From Haloterrigena alkaliphila (lineage in GTDB: Archaea > Halobacteriota > Halobacteria > Halobacteriales > Natrialbaceae), in contig NZ_CP071462.1 of assembly GCF_017352155.2 (NCBI RefSeq), positions 3,759,493-3,823,492 on the forward strand: a stretch of DNA of 64,000 nucleotides. The letters run 5' to 3'. The position numbers and the translations under genes are program-made. Position 1 is the stretch's first letter. Each line of letters starts with the position of its first letter. Of the stretch, positions 26,241-35,681 are shown in pieces. The notes under the pieces were generated by a model. The model was not told the origin of the DNA, ran no database searches, and saw nothing but the letters and a program-made list of their open reading frames with translations.

Positions 26241-26914
26241 CGACCATTGCAGAACTGACCCTCTCGACCGACGAGTTCGCGCTCGCGTCGACGTTCGAAC
26301 AGTTCCCGGACGTCGAGGTGCGCGTCGAGAGCGTCGTCGCCGAGGGGCCGTCGCGGACGATGCCCCTCGTCTGGTTCTCGAACGTCGACCGCGACGACCT
26401 CGAGGCGACCCTCGAGGCCGATTCGACCGTCGCCGAGTACCAGTGCCTTCTCGAGGACGCCGACGGGGACGAGTGGTTCTACCGGCTCCGGTACGGCGAG
26501 GATATCGGCTCGGTCTGTCGCGCGGTCTACACCAACGGCGGCACGCTGCTCGACGCGCAGGTCGCCGACGACCAGTGGACGCTGCGGCTGCTCTTCCCCC
26601 ACCGCGAGGAGCTCTCCGACGCCGTCTCGGCCATCGAGGACCGCGGCGCCCGTGTCGACGTTCGCCGGATGGTCGAGGCCGGCCAGGACGAGGACCTCGA
26701 GACGACCGCGGCGCTGACCGAGCCCCAGCAGGAGGCTATCTCCGAGGCCTACCGGCAGGGCTACTACGACGTCCCGCGGGAGATTTCGCTCGAGGAACTG
26801 GCCAACGAACTCGACATCTCCCACCAGGCGCTCTCGGAACGGCTCCGGCGCGCGAACCGCGTGCTGGCCAGCGAGCAACTCGACGAACCGACGGGCCAAC
26901 TGGCGACCGAGTAA
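26237..26914 (+). CDS. Bat-type helix-turn-helix regulator (HTH_10)
   Basis: The 225-residue protein is the short form of the bacterio-opsin-activator family. An N-terminal sensor-like alpha/beta region ends at the central ELSDAVSAIEDRGARVDVRRM segment. The C-terminal HTH_10 domain runs LTEPQQEAISEAYRQGYYDVPREISLEELANELDISHQALSERLRRAN. It lacks PAS or GAF domains. Target genes are unknown. ATG 26237 overlaps the stop of the small upstream ORF, which suggests coupled translation. Confidence 0.9.
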   Translation: MTTIAELTLSTDEFALASTFEQFPDVEVRVESVVAEGPSRTMPLVWFSNVDRDDLEATLEADSTVAEYQCLLEDADGDEWFYRLRYGEDIGSVCRAVYTNGGTLLDAQVADDQWTLRLLFPHREELSDAVSAIEDRGARVDVRRMVEAGQDEDLETTAALTEPQQEAISEAYRQGYYDVPREISLEELANELDISHQALSERLRRANRVLASEQLDEPTGQLATE

Positions 26915-27010
26915 CGGACCCGACGGCGCGGTTCTCGCGCTCGCAGCCGATCCGAGCGCCGGCGTCTCGAGCCCGATGGACTAACTCCGGCGCTCGTCAG
27001 GGAAGCTTGT

Positions 27011-27018
27011 CTTTTAAG
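27011..27018 (+). promoter_or_regulatory. TATA box of the DapA-family gene
   Basis: CTTTTAAG is centred 28 nt before ATG 27043. Confidence 0.6.
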
Positions 27019-27042
27019 CCCGTTCGCGGCGGACGAACGGCC

Positions 27043-27960
27043 ATGTCGTATCACGATCCCGGGGCGGACGATCCGCTGGGGCTCCACGGCGTCGTGCCGC
27101 CGACGGTCACCGCGTTCCACGACGACGAGTCGGTCGACTACGAGCGGACGGCCGACCACGCCCGCTTCGTGGTCGACCGGGGCGCCCACGGCGTCTTCCC
27201 GCTGGGGACCAACGGCGAGTTCCCGCTGCTGACCGGCGCGGAGCGCGAGAGCGTCGTCGAGGCGGTCGTCGAGGAAGTCGGCGACGAGGTGCCGGTCATC
27301 GCGGGCGTCGGCGCGCCGAGCACCTACGAGACCGTCGCCCACGCCGAACACGCGGAATCGACGGGCGCCGACGGCATCGTCGTCGTCACGCCCTACTACT
27401 ACCCGCTCGATCACGAAGCCGCGCTCGAGCACTACCGCCGGGTCGCCGAGGCCGTCTCCCTGCCGGTCTACGTCTACCACATTCCGAGCAAGACGGGCAA
27501 CGAACTCTCGCTCGAGACCCTCGACGAACTCGCGGCCATCGACAATCTCGCGGGCGTCAAGGACTCGAGCAAGGACGTGCCGTGGCTGGTGCAAGCGATC
27601 GACAACCACCCCGAACTGACCTTCCTCGCCGGTTCGGACTCGCTGATCACCACCGGATTCGCAGTCGGTTGTTCGGGCGCTGTCAGCGCCGTCGCGAACG
27701 CCTTCCCGGAACTCGTCGTCGGCTGCTACGAGGCCTACGACGCCGGCGAGCGACCGCGCGCCCGGGAACTCCAGAGCCGAATCTTCGACGTCCGGGACGC
27801 GTTCAAGCACGGCGGCGCGTACATGTCCGGCGTCAAGACCGCCCTCCGGATGCGCGATTTCGACGCCGGCCCGCTGCGGAGACCGCTCCGACTGAAGGAC
27901 GACGAGTCGGCCGCGGCGATGCGCGCGCAACTCGAGAAACTGGAGCTGCCGGGGCTGTAG
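27043..27960 (+). CDS. DapA/KDG-aldolase family lyase
   Basis: The 305-residue TIM-barrel protein has the Schiff-base Lys173 (AGVKDSS), the catalytic Tyr145 (YVYHIPSKTG) and the pyruvate-binding GTNGE at 55-59. Dihydrodipicolinate synthase and 2-keto-3-deoxygluconate aldolase share these features. The YHIPSKTG segment (not YNxPxRTG) makes a classical DapA role less certain, and an aldolase for sugar acids is plausible given gdh nearby. It is monocistronic with its own TATA box. Confidence 0.88.
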   Translation: MSYHDPGADDPLGLHGVVPPTVTAFHDDESVDYERTADHARFVVDRGAHGVFPLGTNGEFPLLTGAERESVVEAVVEEVGDEVPVIAGVGAPSTYETVAHAEHAESTGADGIVVVTPYYYPLDHEAALEHYRRVAEAVSLPVYVYHIPSKTGNELSLETLDELAAIDNLAGVKDSSKDVPWLVQAIDNHPELTFLAGSDSLITTGFAVGCSGAVSAVANAFPELVVGCYEAYDAGERPRARELQSRIFDVRDAFKHGGAYMSGVKTALRMRDFDAGPLRRPLRLKDDESAAAMRAQLEKLELPGL

Positions 27961-28049
27961 GACCGCCGGGAAACGCCTCGATCGACGCACTCCCTCGAGC
28001 GTCGCCGGCCAGCCCGGAAATTTTTGCCACGGACCCCCGTACATCGGCC

Positions 28050-29186
28050 ATGGAACTCACCGAGGAGCAGGCGGCGATCCGCGACACCGTCCGGGAGTTC
28101 GCCAGCGAGGAGATCCGGCCGACCGCGCTCGAGGCCGACGAGACGCAGTCGTTTCCCGAGGACGTCTGGGACGGTCTCGCCGACCTCGACCTGACGGGAC
28201 TGACGGTACCCGAGGAGTACGGCGGCTTCGACGCGGACCCGGTGACGGCCGCCGTGGTCAACGAGGAGGTCGCGTACGGAATGCTCGCCGTCGCGACGGC
28301 GCTGTCGGTCCACTCGCTCGCCACCTCCTGTATCGCCGAGTTCGGCGACGAGGCCCTGCGGGAGCGCTGGCTGCCCGAGATGGCCGAGGGGCGGCCGGTC
28401 GGCGCCTTCGCCCTCTCGGAACCCCACGCCGGATCGAACCCGGCCGAGATGTCGACCGAAGCTTCTCGAGAGGGCGACGAGTACGTAATCGACGGCGAGA
28501 AGCAGTGGATCACGAACGGGCAGCGGGCGGGCGTCTACGTCCTCTTCGCGAAGACCGACCGCGACGATCCGAACTCGGTGACGCAGTTTCTGGTGCCCGG
28601 CGACGTCGACGGCCTCTCCGTCGGCGAGAAAGAGGACAAACTCGGCCTCCGGGCAAGCGACACGACGAGCCTGACCTTCGACGAGGTTCGGATTCCCGCG
28701 GAGAACCGGCTTACAGAGGAGGGAAAGGGACTCTCCGCCGCGTTCCACATCCTCACCGGCGGTCGCATCGCGATCGCCGCGCAGTCCGTGGGGCTCGCCC
28801 AGTGCGCCCTCGACGAGGCGCTGGCCTACAGCGACGAGCGAGCGCAGTTCGGCGGGCCGATTTCGGACATCCAGTCGATCCGGCACAAGCTCGCCGAGAT
28901 GGCCACCCGGACGCGGGCCGCGCGACTGTTAACTCGAGACGCGGCCCGGAAGCGAGGGACCGACTCGAGCGCGGGCGGCGCGGCGCTCGAGGCCAGCATG
29001 GCCAAGTACTTCGCGAGCGAGGCGGCGATGTTCGTCACCAACGAGGCCGTCCAGATCCACGGCGGCTACGGCTACGTCACCGAGGGCGAGGTCGAACGCC
29101 TCTACCGGGACGCCAAGATCACCGAGATCTACGAGGGGACGACCGAGATCCAGAAGACGGTGATCGCGCGGGAGTTGCTCGACTAG
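28050..29186 (+). CDS. Acyl-CoA dehydrogenase
   Basis: The 378-residue flavoenzyme has the three-domain ACAD layout. Cues are an N-terminal helical domain (MELTEEQAAIRDTVREFASE), the beta domain motif FALSEPHAGSNP, the signature around DKLGLRASDT and the C-terminal QIHGGYGYVTEGEVERLYRD. The catalytic Glu lies in IYEGTTEIQK. It oxidises acyl-CoA to enoyl-CoA in fatty or branched acid breakdown. Chain-length preference is not readable. A T-rich element (GAAATTTTT, about 28015-28023) lies about 29 nt before the ATG. Confidence 0.94.
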   Translation: MELTEEQAAIRDTVREFASEEIRPTALEADETQSFPEDVWDGLADLDLTGLTVPEEYGGFDADPVTAAVVNEEVAYGMLAVATALSVHSLATSCIAEFGDEALRERWLPEMAEGRPVGAFALSEPHAGSNPAEMSTEASREGDEYVIDGEKQWITNGQRAGVYVLFAKTDRDDPNSVTQFLVPGDVDGLSVGEKEDKLGLRASDTTSLTFDEVRIPAENRLTEEGKGLSAAFHILTGGRIAIAAQSVGLAQCALDEALAYSDERAQFGGPISDIQSIRHKLAEMATRTRAARLLTRDAARKRGTDSSAGGAALEASMAKYFASEAAMFVTNEAVQIHGGYGYVTEGEVERLYRDAKITEIYEGTTEIQKTVIARELLD

Positions 29187-29547
29187 AACGACGGTTCGCT
29201 GGCCAGAGGTGCGAGTGGAACGGGGGACTCGAGGGGTCAAGTAGAACTCGAGGGAGCCAAGACGGAAACGCGTGCTCTGCTATCGTGGCAACTGGGAATC
29301 GCCACGCCCTCCCCAGCCGATTCACTCGGTCGCTGCGCTCCCTCGCTCATCCCTCGCACGGCGTTGTCGTCCACCCTCACTCTCGTTCGGCTGGCCGACA
29401 GCGCGCGCCACCGCACGCCGGGTAGTCGGATTGCAGCACTCCGTGGAGCGGCTGTGACGAACGCGACCGGATAGAACCGCACCGGTTTCGTCGTGTACGG
29501 TCGCGGATACCGAAGTCACTATTCACCTCCCGGCTCTATCCCCGTGC
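29187..29547. other. Intergenic region with dispersed repeat copy B
   Basis: The spacer carries copy B of the dispersed repeat and no gene-like frame. Confidence 0.5.
29277..29412 (+). repeat. Dispersed intergenic repeat, copy B
   Basis: Same orientation as copy A and closed by the same 3' block (GACAGCGCGCGCCACC). The middle is longer and diverged, so conserved ends flank a variable core. Confidence 0.85.
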
Positions 29548-30087
29548 GTGACAGCCTACGACGCCGTCGTCTACGATCTCGACGGAACGCTCGTCGACCT
29601 CGACGTGGACTGGGACGCGGTCGCCCGAGACGTCCTCGAGGTGTACGAATCCGCAGGTATCGAGCCGCCGAGCCGAGAGCTGTGGGACCTGCTCGGGGCC
29701 GCGAGCGACGTCGGACTCGCCGAGGAAGTGGAGTCGACGATCGCGGCCCACGAACGCGACGGGGCCGAGACCGCACCCCGGCTGGCTCACGCCGACGAAC
29801 TGCTCGAGCAGGGGGTGCCGGTCGGCGTCTGCTCGCTGAACTGCGAGGGAGCCTGCCGGATCGCCCTCGAGCGCCACGACCTCTCCGGGGCCGTCGAGGC
29901 GGTCGTCGGTCGGGACACGGTGGCGACGCAGAAGCCGGATCCGGAGCCGTTACTCGAGACCGTCCGGAAACTCGAGGCCGAACCGGAGCGAGCGCTGTTC
30001 GTGGGCGACTCCGACCGGGATCGGCTGACCGCAGAACGAGCGGGCGTCGCGTTCGAATTCGTCGGCGACGGGCCGTCGGGCGTCTGA
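29548..30087 (+). CDS. HAD-IA phosphatase (phosphoglycolate-phosphatase-like)
   Basis: The 179-residue protein starts at GTG 29548 and has motif I DLDGTLVDLDVDWD, motif II (GVCSLNCEGA), the Lys in ATQKPDPEPLL and motif IV VGDSDRDRLTAERAG. It is a short HAD-IA enzyme with a reduced cap. Phosphoglycolate phosphatase is only one option for its substrate. It lies alone between the repeat and a small membrane gene. Confidence 0.85.
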   Translation: MTAYDAVVYDLDGTLVDLDVDWDAVARDVLEVYESAGIEPPSRELWDLLGAASDVGLAEEVESTIAAHERDGAETAPRLAHADELLEQGVPVGVCSLNCEGACRIALERHDLSGAVEAVVGRDTVATQKPDPEPLLETVRKLEAEPERALFVGDSDRDRLTAERAGVAFEFVGDGPSGV

Positions 30088-30158
30088 GAAGCGGGTCGGC
30101 CGGTAGCGAGCGTCGAGGTCGATCGATGGCGAGCGTCGAGTTTGAGCGGTGGCGAACG

Positions 30159-30392
30159 TCAGCGCAGGTTCCGTTTCGCGTACGCGAAGACGACGAGGGC
30201 CGTACAGAACCAGATCGGAGCGCCGACGCGGATCGCGAACTCGGCGCGATCGGGCCACGTCGCGAGGTCGACGTTCGTCGAGAGCAGGGCGACGATCGGC
30301 GCGCCGACGACGATCGTGGCGACGAAGGTGACCTGCATCACCCAGCCGTAGTCGACCCCCTCCGGATTCGTCGTCTCGACGCGTTCTGGCAC
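30159..30392 (-). CDS. 77-residue two-helix membrane protein
   Basis: From GTG 30392 the protein reads VPERVETTNPEGVDYGWV and then has two membrane helices (MQVTFVATIVVGAPIVALL and IWFCTALVVFAYA) with a basic C terminus. The start is chosen by the TATA element TAATTAAG at about 30415-30424, 28 nt upstream. From memory it resembles the haloarchaeal family DUF5822. Function is unknown. Confidence 0.7.
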   Translation of the reverse strand: MPERVETTNPEGVDYGWVMQVTFVATIVVGAPIVALLSTNVDLATWPDRAEFAIRVGAPIWFCTALVVFAYAKRNLR

Positions 30393-30535
30393 GACTGACA
30401 GTGACGACCCGTGCCTCTTAATTACCGCGGATCTCGCGCTTTCGGTCCCCAAACGGGCCAGCGTTCCTGAAGACGGGTCGCGCTCGGAAGCGAGCGGCGC
30501 GCGGGAGCGCGATCCCCTTCGGTAAAGCACGGTGG

Positions 30536-30542
30536 TATTTAG
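30536..30542 (+). promoter_or_regulatory. TATA box of panB
   Basis: TATTTAG is centred 27 nt before ATG 30566. Confidence 0.6.
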
Positions 30543-30565
30543 TCCTCGGCGACCAATCCACGGGT

Positions 30566-31378
30566 ATGCCTACCGTGCGGGACGTCAGGGAGCAGGCGGG
30601 CGAGGAACCGATCACGATGCTGACGGCCTACGACGCGCCGACGGCCCGAATCGTCGACGAAGCGGGCGTCGACATCATCCTCGTCGGCGACAGCGTGGGA
30701 AACACGGCGCTGGGTCACGAGACGACCCTCCCCGTCACCGTCGACGGGATGGCCCACCACGTCGGCGCCGTCTCGCGAGCGACCGAGGACGCCCTCGTCG
30801 TCGCCGACATGCCCTTCCTCTCCTTCGGCGTCGACGAGACGGAGAGCCTCGAGAACGCCGGGCGGATGCTCAAGGAGGAGGACGCCCAGGCCGTCAAACT
30901 CGAGAGCGGCCCGCACACCGTCGACATCACGGAGAAGATGGTCCAGTTGGGGATTCCGGTGATGGCCCACCTCGGCCTGACCCCCCAGCACGTCAATCAG
31001 TACGGCGGCTACCCCCGGCAGGGGACCGATCGAGACGCGGCCGAGCGGATGCTCGAGCTCGCGATCGAACACGAGGAGGCGGGCGCGTTCTCGCTGGTCC
31101 TCGAGCACGTGCCCGCGAACCTGGCGGCCGAGATCACCGAGGCGATCGACATCCCGACGATCGGGATCGGCGCCGGCCCGGACTGCGACGGCCAGGTGCT
31201 CGTGATCGACGACGCGGTCGGCCTGAGCGAGTGGTCGCCCTCGTTCTCGGCGCAGTTCGGCGACGTCCGCGAGGAGATGGCGTCCGCCGTCGACGACTAC
31301 GTCGATGCCGTCGAGTCCGGGAGCTTCCCCGCCGAGGAACACAGCCACGAAGAGAGCGACCTCGAGGACATCTACTGA
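30566..31378 (+). CDS. panB: 3-methyl-2-oxobutanoate hydroxymethyltransferase
   Basis: The 270-residue TIM-barrel enzyme matches PanB from end to end. It has PITMLTAYDAPTARIVDEAGVDIILVGDSVGN (metal Asp), VVADMPFLSFGVDE, AVKLESG (Lys-Glu), VMAHLGLTPQ and GIGAGPDCDGQVLV. It makes ketopantoate for coenzyme A synthesis. The family length is about 265-280, so this is complete. It is leaderless with its own TATA box. Confidence 0.96.
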   Translation: MPTVRDVREQAGEEPITMLTAYDAPTARIVDEAGVDIILVGDSVGNTALGHETTLPVTVDGMAHHVGAVSRATEDALVVADMPFLSFGVDETESLENAGRMLKEEDAQAVKLESGPHTVDITEKMVQLGIPVMAHLGLTPQHVNQYGGYPRQGTDRDAAERMLELAIEHEEAGAFSLVLEHVPANLAAEITEAIDIPTIGIGAGPDCDGQVLVIDDAVGLSEWSPSFSAQFGDVREEMASAVDDYVDAVESGSFPAEEHSHEESDLEDIY

Positions 31379-31493
31379 CCCGTCGCGCGTTCGCTCTGAT
31401 TTTCGAGCCGATCTGCCGGGAGCGACTCGCTCGAGTAAACGGGCTATCCGACGACTGCTATCCGAGCACGATCGGTCGCTGCGAGAATACTAC

Positions 31494-31508
31494 GGACATA
31501 TTATGTCC
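31494..31508. promoter_or_regulatory. 15-bp palindrome in an A+T-rich spacer
   Basis: GGACATATTATGTCC has perfect 7-bp arms around one base. It is the sort of site bound by a dimeric regulator. A TATA-rich stretch (GATATTGTATATTTAT, 31516-31531) and TTTATACG at about 31539-31546 follow, upstream of the small gene at 31589. Confidence 0.45.
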
Positions 31509-31588
31509 AAAAAGGGATATTGTATATTTATCGCCAGTGTTTATACGTCTCGGTCGAGTACTCGGTAGTACCGACGCGGTGTGCTCCC

Positions 31589-31810
31589 ATGTCTGAACAG
31601 CCCGATTCCACGATCGAACCGACGACGAAACCGGTCGACGACCGCGAATCCGGCGACGACTCGACGGTTCTCCAGCACGTGACCGTCGAACACGACGACG
31701 ATATCGCCGTCTGCACGATATTCCCGCGCGGCCTCGAGGCCGACGAGATTTCGTCCCAGTGGCTCACGGCAACCGGGGATTCGTTCGTCTCGCTGGCGAC
31801 CCGTCGGTAG
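31589..31810 (+). CDS. 73-residue small acidic haloarchaeal protein
   Basis: The product opens MSEQPDSTIEPTTKPVDDRES and then has one small domain: VTVEHDDDIAVCTIFPRGLEADEISSQWLTATGDSFVSLATRR. From memory this resembles a family listed as DUF7511, whose C-terminal motif is a WLTA...SFVSL pattern. Function is unknown. TTTATACG about 47 nt upstream would give a leader of roughly 20 nt. Confidence 0.65.
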   Translation: MSEQPDSTIEPTTKPVDDRESGDDSTVLQHVTVEHDDDIAVCTIFPRGLEADEISSQWLTATGDSFVSLATRR

Positions 31811-31918
31811 CCGGCAGCCATCGGTTCAACTGCGGTCGACTCCGGGACCCGGTCCGCCCGTAACCCCCGTTCTCAGCCCCGCTCTCGCCTCTTTTCTCCG
31901 CCCTGCTCCGCCTCCTTC

Positions 31919-32698
31919 CTACCGTTCGGAGACGATGTTCAGAAACTCCGTGACGGCCGCGTTGAACGCCGTCGGTTGCTCGAGCATCGCGAGGTGGGCC
32001 GCCCCCTCGAGTTCGGCGATCCAGGCGTCGTCGATCTCCTCGGCGAGGTACTCGTGGTACCACGGCGGCGTCAACTGGTCGTGCTCGCCGTAGATCGCGA
32101 GGGTCGGGACGTCGATCGATTCGAGGTCGTCGCGCACGTCGAACTCGTGACAGGTGAGGAAGTCCCGGCGAACGACCTGCTGGTCGGCCTCGCGGAACCG
32201 TTCGATCGACTTCTCGCGCAGGTCCGGCTCGGGGTCGTGGAAGAGTCGATCGGGCCCGTGGAGGAACTCGATCGCTCGCTCGTAATCGTGGGCGAGCCAC
32301 TCCAGTAGGTCCTCGAGGACGCCGATGCGCGCGCCGGTGCCGAGGAGCACCGCCGCGTCGAGATCCAGCTCGCGCTCGATCAGGAGCTGCAGGGCGGCGG
32401 CCCCGCCCAGCGAGTTACCGACCAGCACGCGACTCTCGGTGGCCTCGAGGACGGCCGCCACGTCGTCGGCGTAGGCCGAGAGCGTCGTGTAGCCGGGCCG
32501 GGCGTCGATGTCGTCGGAGTCGCCGTGGCCGCTGAGATCGAGCGTGACGATCGGGTTTCGGTCGGCGAGGCGGTGCTGTTCCTTCCAGGCGTCGCGCGAC
32601 CCGCCGCTCCCGTGGACGAAACAGATGGGTGACCCGTCGCCATCGCGGTCGGCAACCTCGTAGGCCGTCTCGCGGCCGTGGTGTGATACCGTCTCCAT
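31919..32698 (-). CDS. Alpha/beta-fold hydrolase
   Basis: The 259-residue protein has the oxyanion-hole motif CFVHGSGGSRD, nucleophile elbow VLVGNSLGGAAAL (Ser), acid in YGEHDQLTPP and the final His in EGAAHLAMLEQP. It is a cytoplasmic esterase-like enzyme of unknown substrate. ATG 32698 (METVSHHGRE) is chosen because CGAGAGTTTAAGCG is 29 nt upstream on the gene strand. Confidence 0.88.
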   Translation of the reverse strand: METVSHHGRETAYEVADRDGDGSPICFVHGSGGSRDAWKEQHRLADRNPIVTLDLSGHGDSDDIDARPGYTTLSAYADDVAAVLEATESRVLVGNSLGGAAALQLLIERELDLDAAVLLGTGARIGVLEDLLEWLAHDYERAIEFLHGPDRLFHDPEPDLREKSIERFREADQQVVRRDFLTCHEFDVRDDLESIDVPTLAIYGEHDQLTPPWYHEYLAEEIDDAWIAELEGAAHLAMLEQPTAFNAAVTEFLNIVSER

Positions 32699-33007
32699 AC
32701 GCGTACGAACGACGGCGGCACGCTTAAACTCTCGAGGCTCCCGCGGTGCCTCCGACACCGGCGGCGACTTCCACTCCAATACTGTCCTGACCGGTTCCGA
32801 CCGGGCCCGAGGATTCGACGGTCCAGGGGCGCAGGCCGCGAGGCGGCGACGGTCGATGCTGATGGCGCCGGTCGACCGCTCCGCGCAGTCGCTACTCGAG
32901 TGGTGTGAACCACGAACAGCTAACTCGATCGGTACCCCGACGCCGTCATCGAATCTGCTGGCGATAAGTTTATATAGTAGCAGTGCTTACTTTGGGTTAG
33001 TTACAGC
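32699..33007. promoter_or_regulatory. Divergent promoter region of the hydrolase and cdc48 operon
   Basis: The hydrolase promoter lies at about 32720-32733 and the cdc48 one at 32969-32976. The 200 nt between them show no gene or clear repeat. Confidence 0.5.
32969..32976 (+). promoter_or_regulatory. Promoter of the cdc48 operon
   Basis: TTTATATA preceded by GCGATAAG forms a strong TATA/BRE unit. It is centred about 35 nt before ATG 33008, implying a leader of only a few nucleotides. Confidence 0.6.
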
Positions 33008-33256
33008 ATGACTCTCGAACAATTCACCCGAGAAGAGGGGCAGGTAGCCCGTCGATACGAGTACGACGACGCCGCGGTGCTGGCCGTCGACTTCGGAACC
33101 GAACACGCCGAGACCGCAGTCGATGTCGTCGACGAGACGGTCATCGTGGTCGTCGACGGCGAACAGTACGAACTCGAACTCCCCGACGGTGCAGACGACG
33201 CGCACACGTTTATGAAAAACGGGGTCCTGACTGTCGAGATGGAGGGCGATCTATGA
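33008..33256 (+). CDS. Small Hsp20-like-fold protein preceding Cdc48
   Basis: The 82-residue acidic protein is beta-rich ([38 protein letters not shown]) and ends [15 protein letters not shown], a pattern like the last strand of an alpha-crystallin domain. From memory it is close to DUF7127, found next to Cdc48 in haloarchaea. It overlaps cdc48 by 4 nt, so they are co-translated. It could be an adaptor or client-binding cofactor of Cdc48; this is inference. Confidence 0.75.
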   Translation: MTLEQFTREEGQVARRYEYDDAAVLAVDFGTEHAETAVDVVDETVIVVVDGEQYELELPDGADDAHTFMKNGVLTVEMEGDL

Positions 33257-35517
33257 AACTCACCGTTAAACCACTGAAACAGAAGGACGCCGGGCGCGGA
33301 CTGGCCGCGATCGACCGCGTCTCGATGCGCGAACTCGATCTGGAGAACGGGGACTACATCGTAATCCAGGGAGCGGGCGACAGCCAGGCCGTCGCACGCG
33401 TCTGGCCCGGCTACCCCGAGGACGAGGGGCGAGGAATCATCCGGATCGACGGCCGCCTTCGACAGGAGGCCAACGTCGGGATCGACGACAACGTCAGCGT
33501 CGAACCCGCGGACGTCAACCCCGCCAAGTCGGTCACGGTCGCGCTGCCCCAGAACCTCCGCATTCGCGGGGATATCGGTCCGCTCGTCCGCGACAAGCTG
33601 AGCGGTCAGGCCGTCACCGAGGGCCAGACGGTGCCGTTCTCGCTCTCGTTCGGCCCGATGGCCAGCTCCGGCCAGTCGGTGCCGCTGAAGATCGCGAGCA
33701 CGTCGCCCTCGGGCACGGTCGTCATCACGGACTCGACGAACATCGAGATCTCCGAGACGCCGGCCGAGCAGGTGAGTTCGGGCCCCGGCGGCTCCGCCGA
33801 GGGCGTCCCCAACGTCACCTACGAGGACATCGGCGGCCTGGACGACGAACTCGACCAGGTCCGCGAGATGATCGAGCTGCCGATGCGCCACCCCGAACTG
33901 TTCCAGCAGCTGGGGATCGAGCCGCCGAAGGGCGTTCTCCTGCACGGACCGCCGGGCACCGGGAAGACCCTGATGGCGAAAGCCGTCGCCAACGAGATCG
34001 ACGCCCACTTCGAGACGATCTCCGGTCCGGAGATCATGTCGAAGTACTACGGTGAGAGCGAGGAGCAGTTGCGGGAAGTGTTCGAGGAGGCCGAGGAGAA
34101 CGCCCCCGCGATCATCTTCATCGACGAACTCGACTCGATCGCCGCCAAGCGCGAAGACGCCGGCGGCGACGTCGAACGGCGCGTGGTCGCCCAGCTGCTC
34201 AGCCTGATGGACGGCCTCGAGGAGCGCGGGCGCGTCACCGTCATCGCCGCGACGAACCGCGTCGACGACATCGACCCCGCGCTCCGCCGCGGCGGTCGCT
34301 TCGACCGCGAGATCGAGATCGGCGTCCCGGACAAGGACGGCCGCAAGGAGATCCTGCAGGTCCACACCCGCGGGATGCCCCTCCAGGAGGGAATCGATCT
34401 CGATCAGTACGCCGAGAACACCCACGGGTTCGTCGGCGCCGACCTCGAGAGTCTCGTCCGCGAGGGCGCGATGAACGCCCTGCGTCGCATCCGTCCCGAC
34501 CTCGATCTGGAGGAAGACGAGATCGACGCCGAGGTCCTCGAGACGCTCGAGGTCACCGAGAACGACTTCAAGGACGCGCTCAAGGGCATCCAGCCCTCCG
34601 CGATGCGCGAGGTCTTCGTCGAGGTTCCCGACGTCACCTGGAACGACGTCGGCGGCCTCGATGACACCAAGGAGCGCCTCCGCGAGAACGTCCAGTGGCC
34701 GCTGGACTACCCCGAGGTGTTCGACCAGCTCGACATGCAGGCCGCCAAGGGTGTCCTCATGTACGGCCCGCCGGGCACCGGGAAGACGCTGCTCGCCAAG
34801 GCCGTCGCCAACGAGGCCCAGTCGAACTTCATCTCGATCAAGGGCCCCGAACTGCTGAACAAGTACGTCGGCGAGTCCGAGAAGGGCGTCCGCGAGGTCT
34901 TCGAGAAGGCGCGGGCGAACGCGCCGACCGTGATCTTCTTCGACGAGATCGACTCGATCGCGGGCCAGCGCGGCCGCCAGCAGGGCGACTCCGGCGTCGG
35001 CGAACGAGTCGTCAGCCAGCTGCTGACCGAACTCGACGGCCTCGAGGAACTCGAGGACGTCGTCGTGATCGCCACGACCAACCGCCCCGACCTGATCGAC
35101 TCGGCGCTGCTCCGTCCGGGACGCCTGGACCGCCACGTCCACGTGCCCGTCCCCGACGAGAGCGGGCGCAAGAAGATCTTCGAGGTCCACACCCGAGGCA
35201 AGCCCCTGGCCGACGCGGTCGACCTCGACTGGCTCGCCGCGGAGACGGAGGGCTACGTCGGCGCCGACATCGAAGCGGTCTGCCGCGAGGCGTCGATGGC
35301 CGCCAGCCGCGAGTTCATCAACTCGGTCGACCCCGAGGATATCGACGACACCATCGGGAACGTCCGACTCAGCCGCGAGCACTTCGAACACGCGCTCGAG
35401 GAGGTCAACCCGAGCGTGACTCCCGACACGCGCGAGCAGTACGAGGAGATCGAAGAGCAGTTCAACACGGCCGAACCGGGCCAGGAAAAGGACCAGCTCG
35501 GTCGCACCTTCCAGTAA
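33253..35517 (+). CDS. cdc48: Cdc48/VAT-type AAA+ ATPase
   Basis: The 754-residue protein has an N-terminal double-psi barrel domain (about 1-185) and two AAA modules. Walker A motifs GPPGTGKT lie at 232-239 and 505-512. The Walker B motifs are [11 protein letters not shown] and [11 protein letters not shown], and arginine-finger regions follow in both modules. The C terminus is acidic without the HbYX-like proteasome tail being obvious. It unfolds protein clients, probably for the proteasome. Its gene is the second of a two-gene operon, and a hairpin plus T6 follows. Confidence 0.96.
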   Translation: MKLTVKPLKQKDAGRGLAAIDRVSMRELDLENGDYIVIQGAGDSQAVARVWPGYPEDEGRGIIRIDGRLRQEANVGIDDNVSVEPADVNPAKSVTVALPQNLRIRGDIGPLVRDKLSGQAVTEGQTVPFSLSFGPMASSGQSVPLKIASTSPSGTVVITDSTNIEISETPAEQVSSGPGGSAEGVPNVTYEDIGGLDDELDQVREMIELPMRHPELFQQLGIEPPKGVLLHGPPGTGKTLMAKAVANEIDAHFETISGPEIMSKYYGESEEQLREVFEEAEENAPAIIFIDELDSIAAKREDAGGDVERRVVAQLLSLMDGLEERGRVTVIAATNRVDDIDPALRRGGRFDREIEIGVPDKDGRKEILQVHTRGMPLQEGIDLDQYAENTHGFVGADLESLVREGAMNALRRIRPDLDLEEDEIDAEVLETLEVTENDFKDALKGIQPSAMREVFVEVPDVTWNDVGGLDDTKERLRENVQWPLDYPEVFDQLDMQAAKGVLMYGPPGTGKTLLAKAVANEAQSNFISIKGPELLNKYVGESEKGVREVFEKARANAPTVIFFDEIDSIAGQRGRQQGDSGVGERVVSQLLTELDGLEELEDVVVIATTNRPDLIDSALLRPGRLDRHVHVPVPDESGRKKIFEVHTRGKPLADAVDLDWLAAETEGYVGADIEAVCREASMAASREFINSVDPEDIDDTIGNVRLSREHFEHALEEVNPSVTPDTREQYEEIEEQFNTAEPGQEKDQLGRTFQ

Positions 35518-35520
35518 GAC

Positions 35521-35564
35521 GGTCGCAACGGATCGCGACCCGACTGGTCGTTTCGCAGTTTTTT
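35521..35564 (+). terminator. Hairpin and T-run after cdc48
   Basis: GGTCGC (35521-35526) pairs with GCGACC (35535-35540), and TTTTTT follows at 35559-35564. The T-run alone suffices for archaeal termination. Confidence 0.5.
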
Positions 35565-35681
35565 CTCGAGCGTCACTCGCCCGCCGAGCCGACGGCTCAC
35601 GCGTCCGGAAACCGAATTACGAGAGCCCGCTCAGGGAGAGATACGAGCGTCCGATCAGGGAGAAACTTCCGCCGACGTCAC

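Noticed and set aside
33001..35391. 796-codon minus-strand frame over cdc48
   Set aside because: Antisense shadow of the Cdc48 gene.
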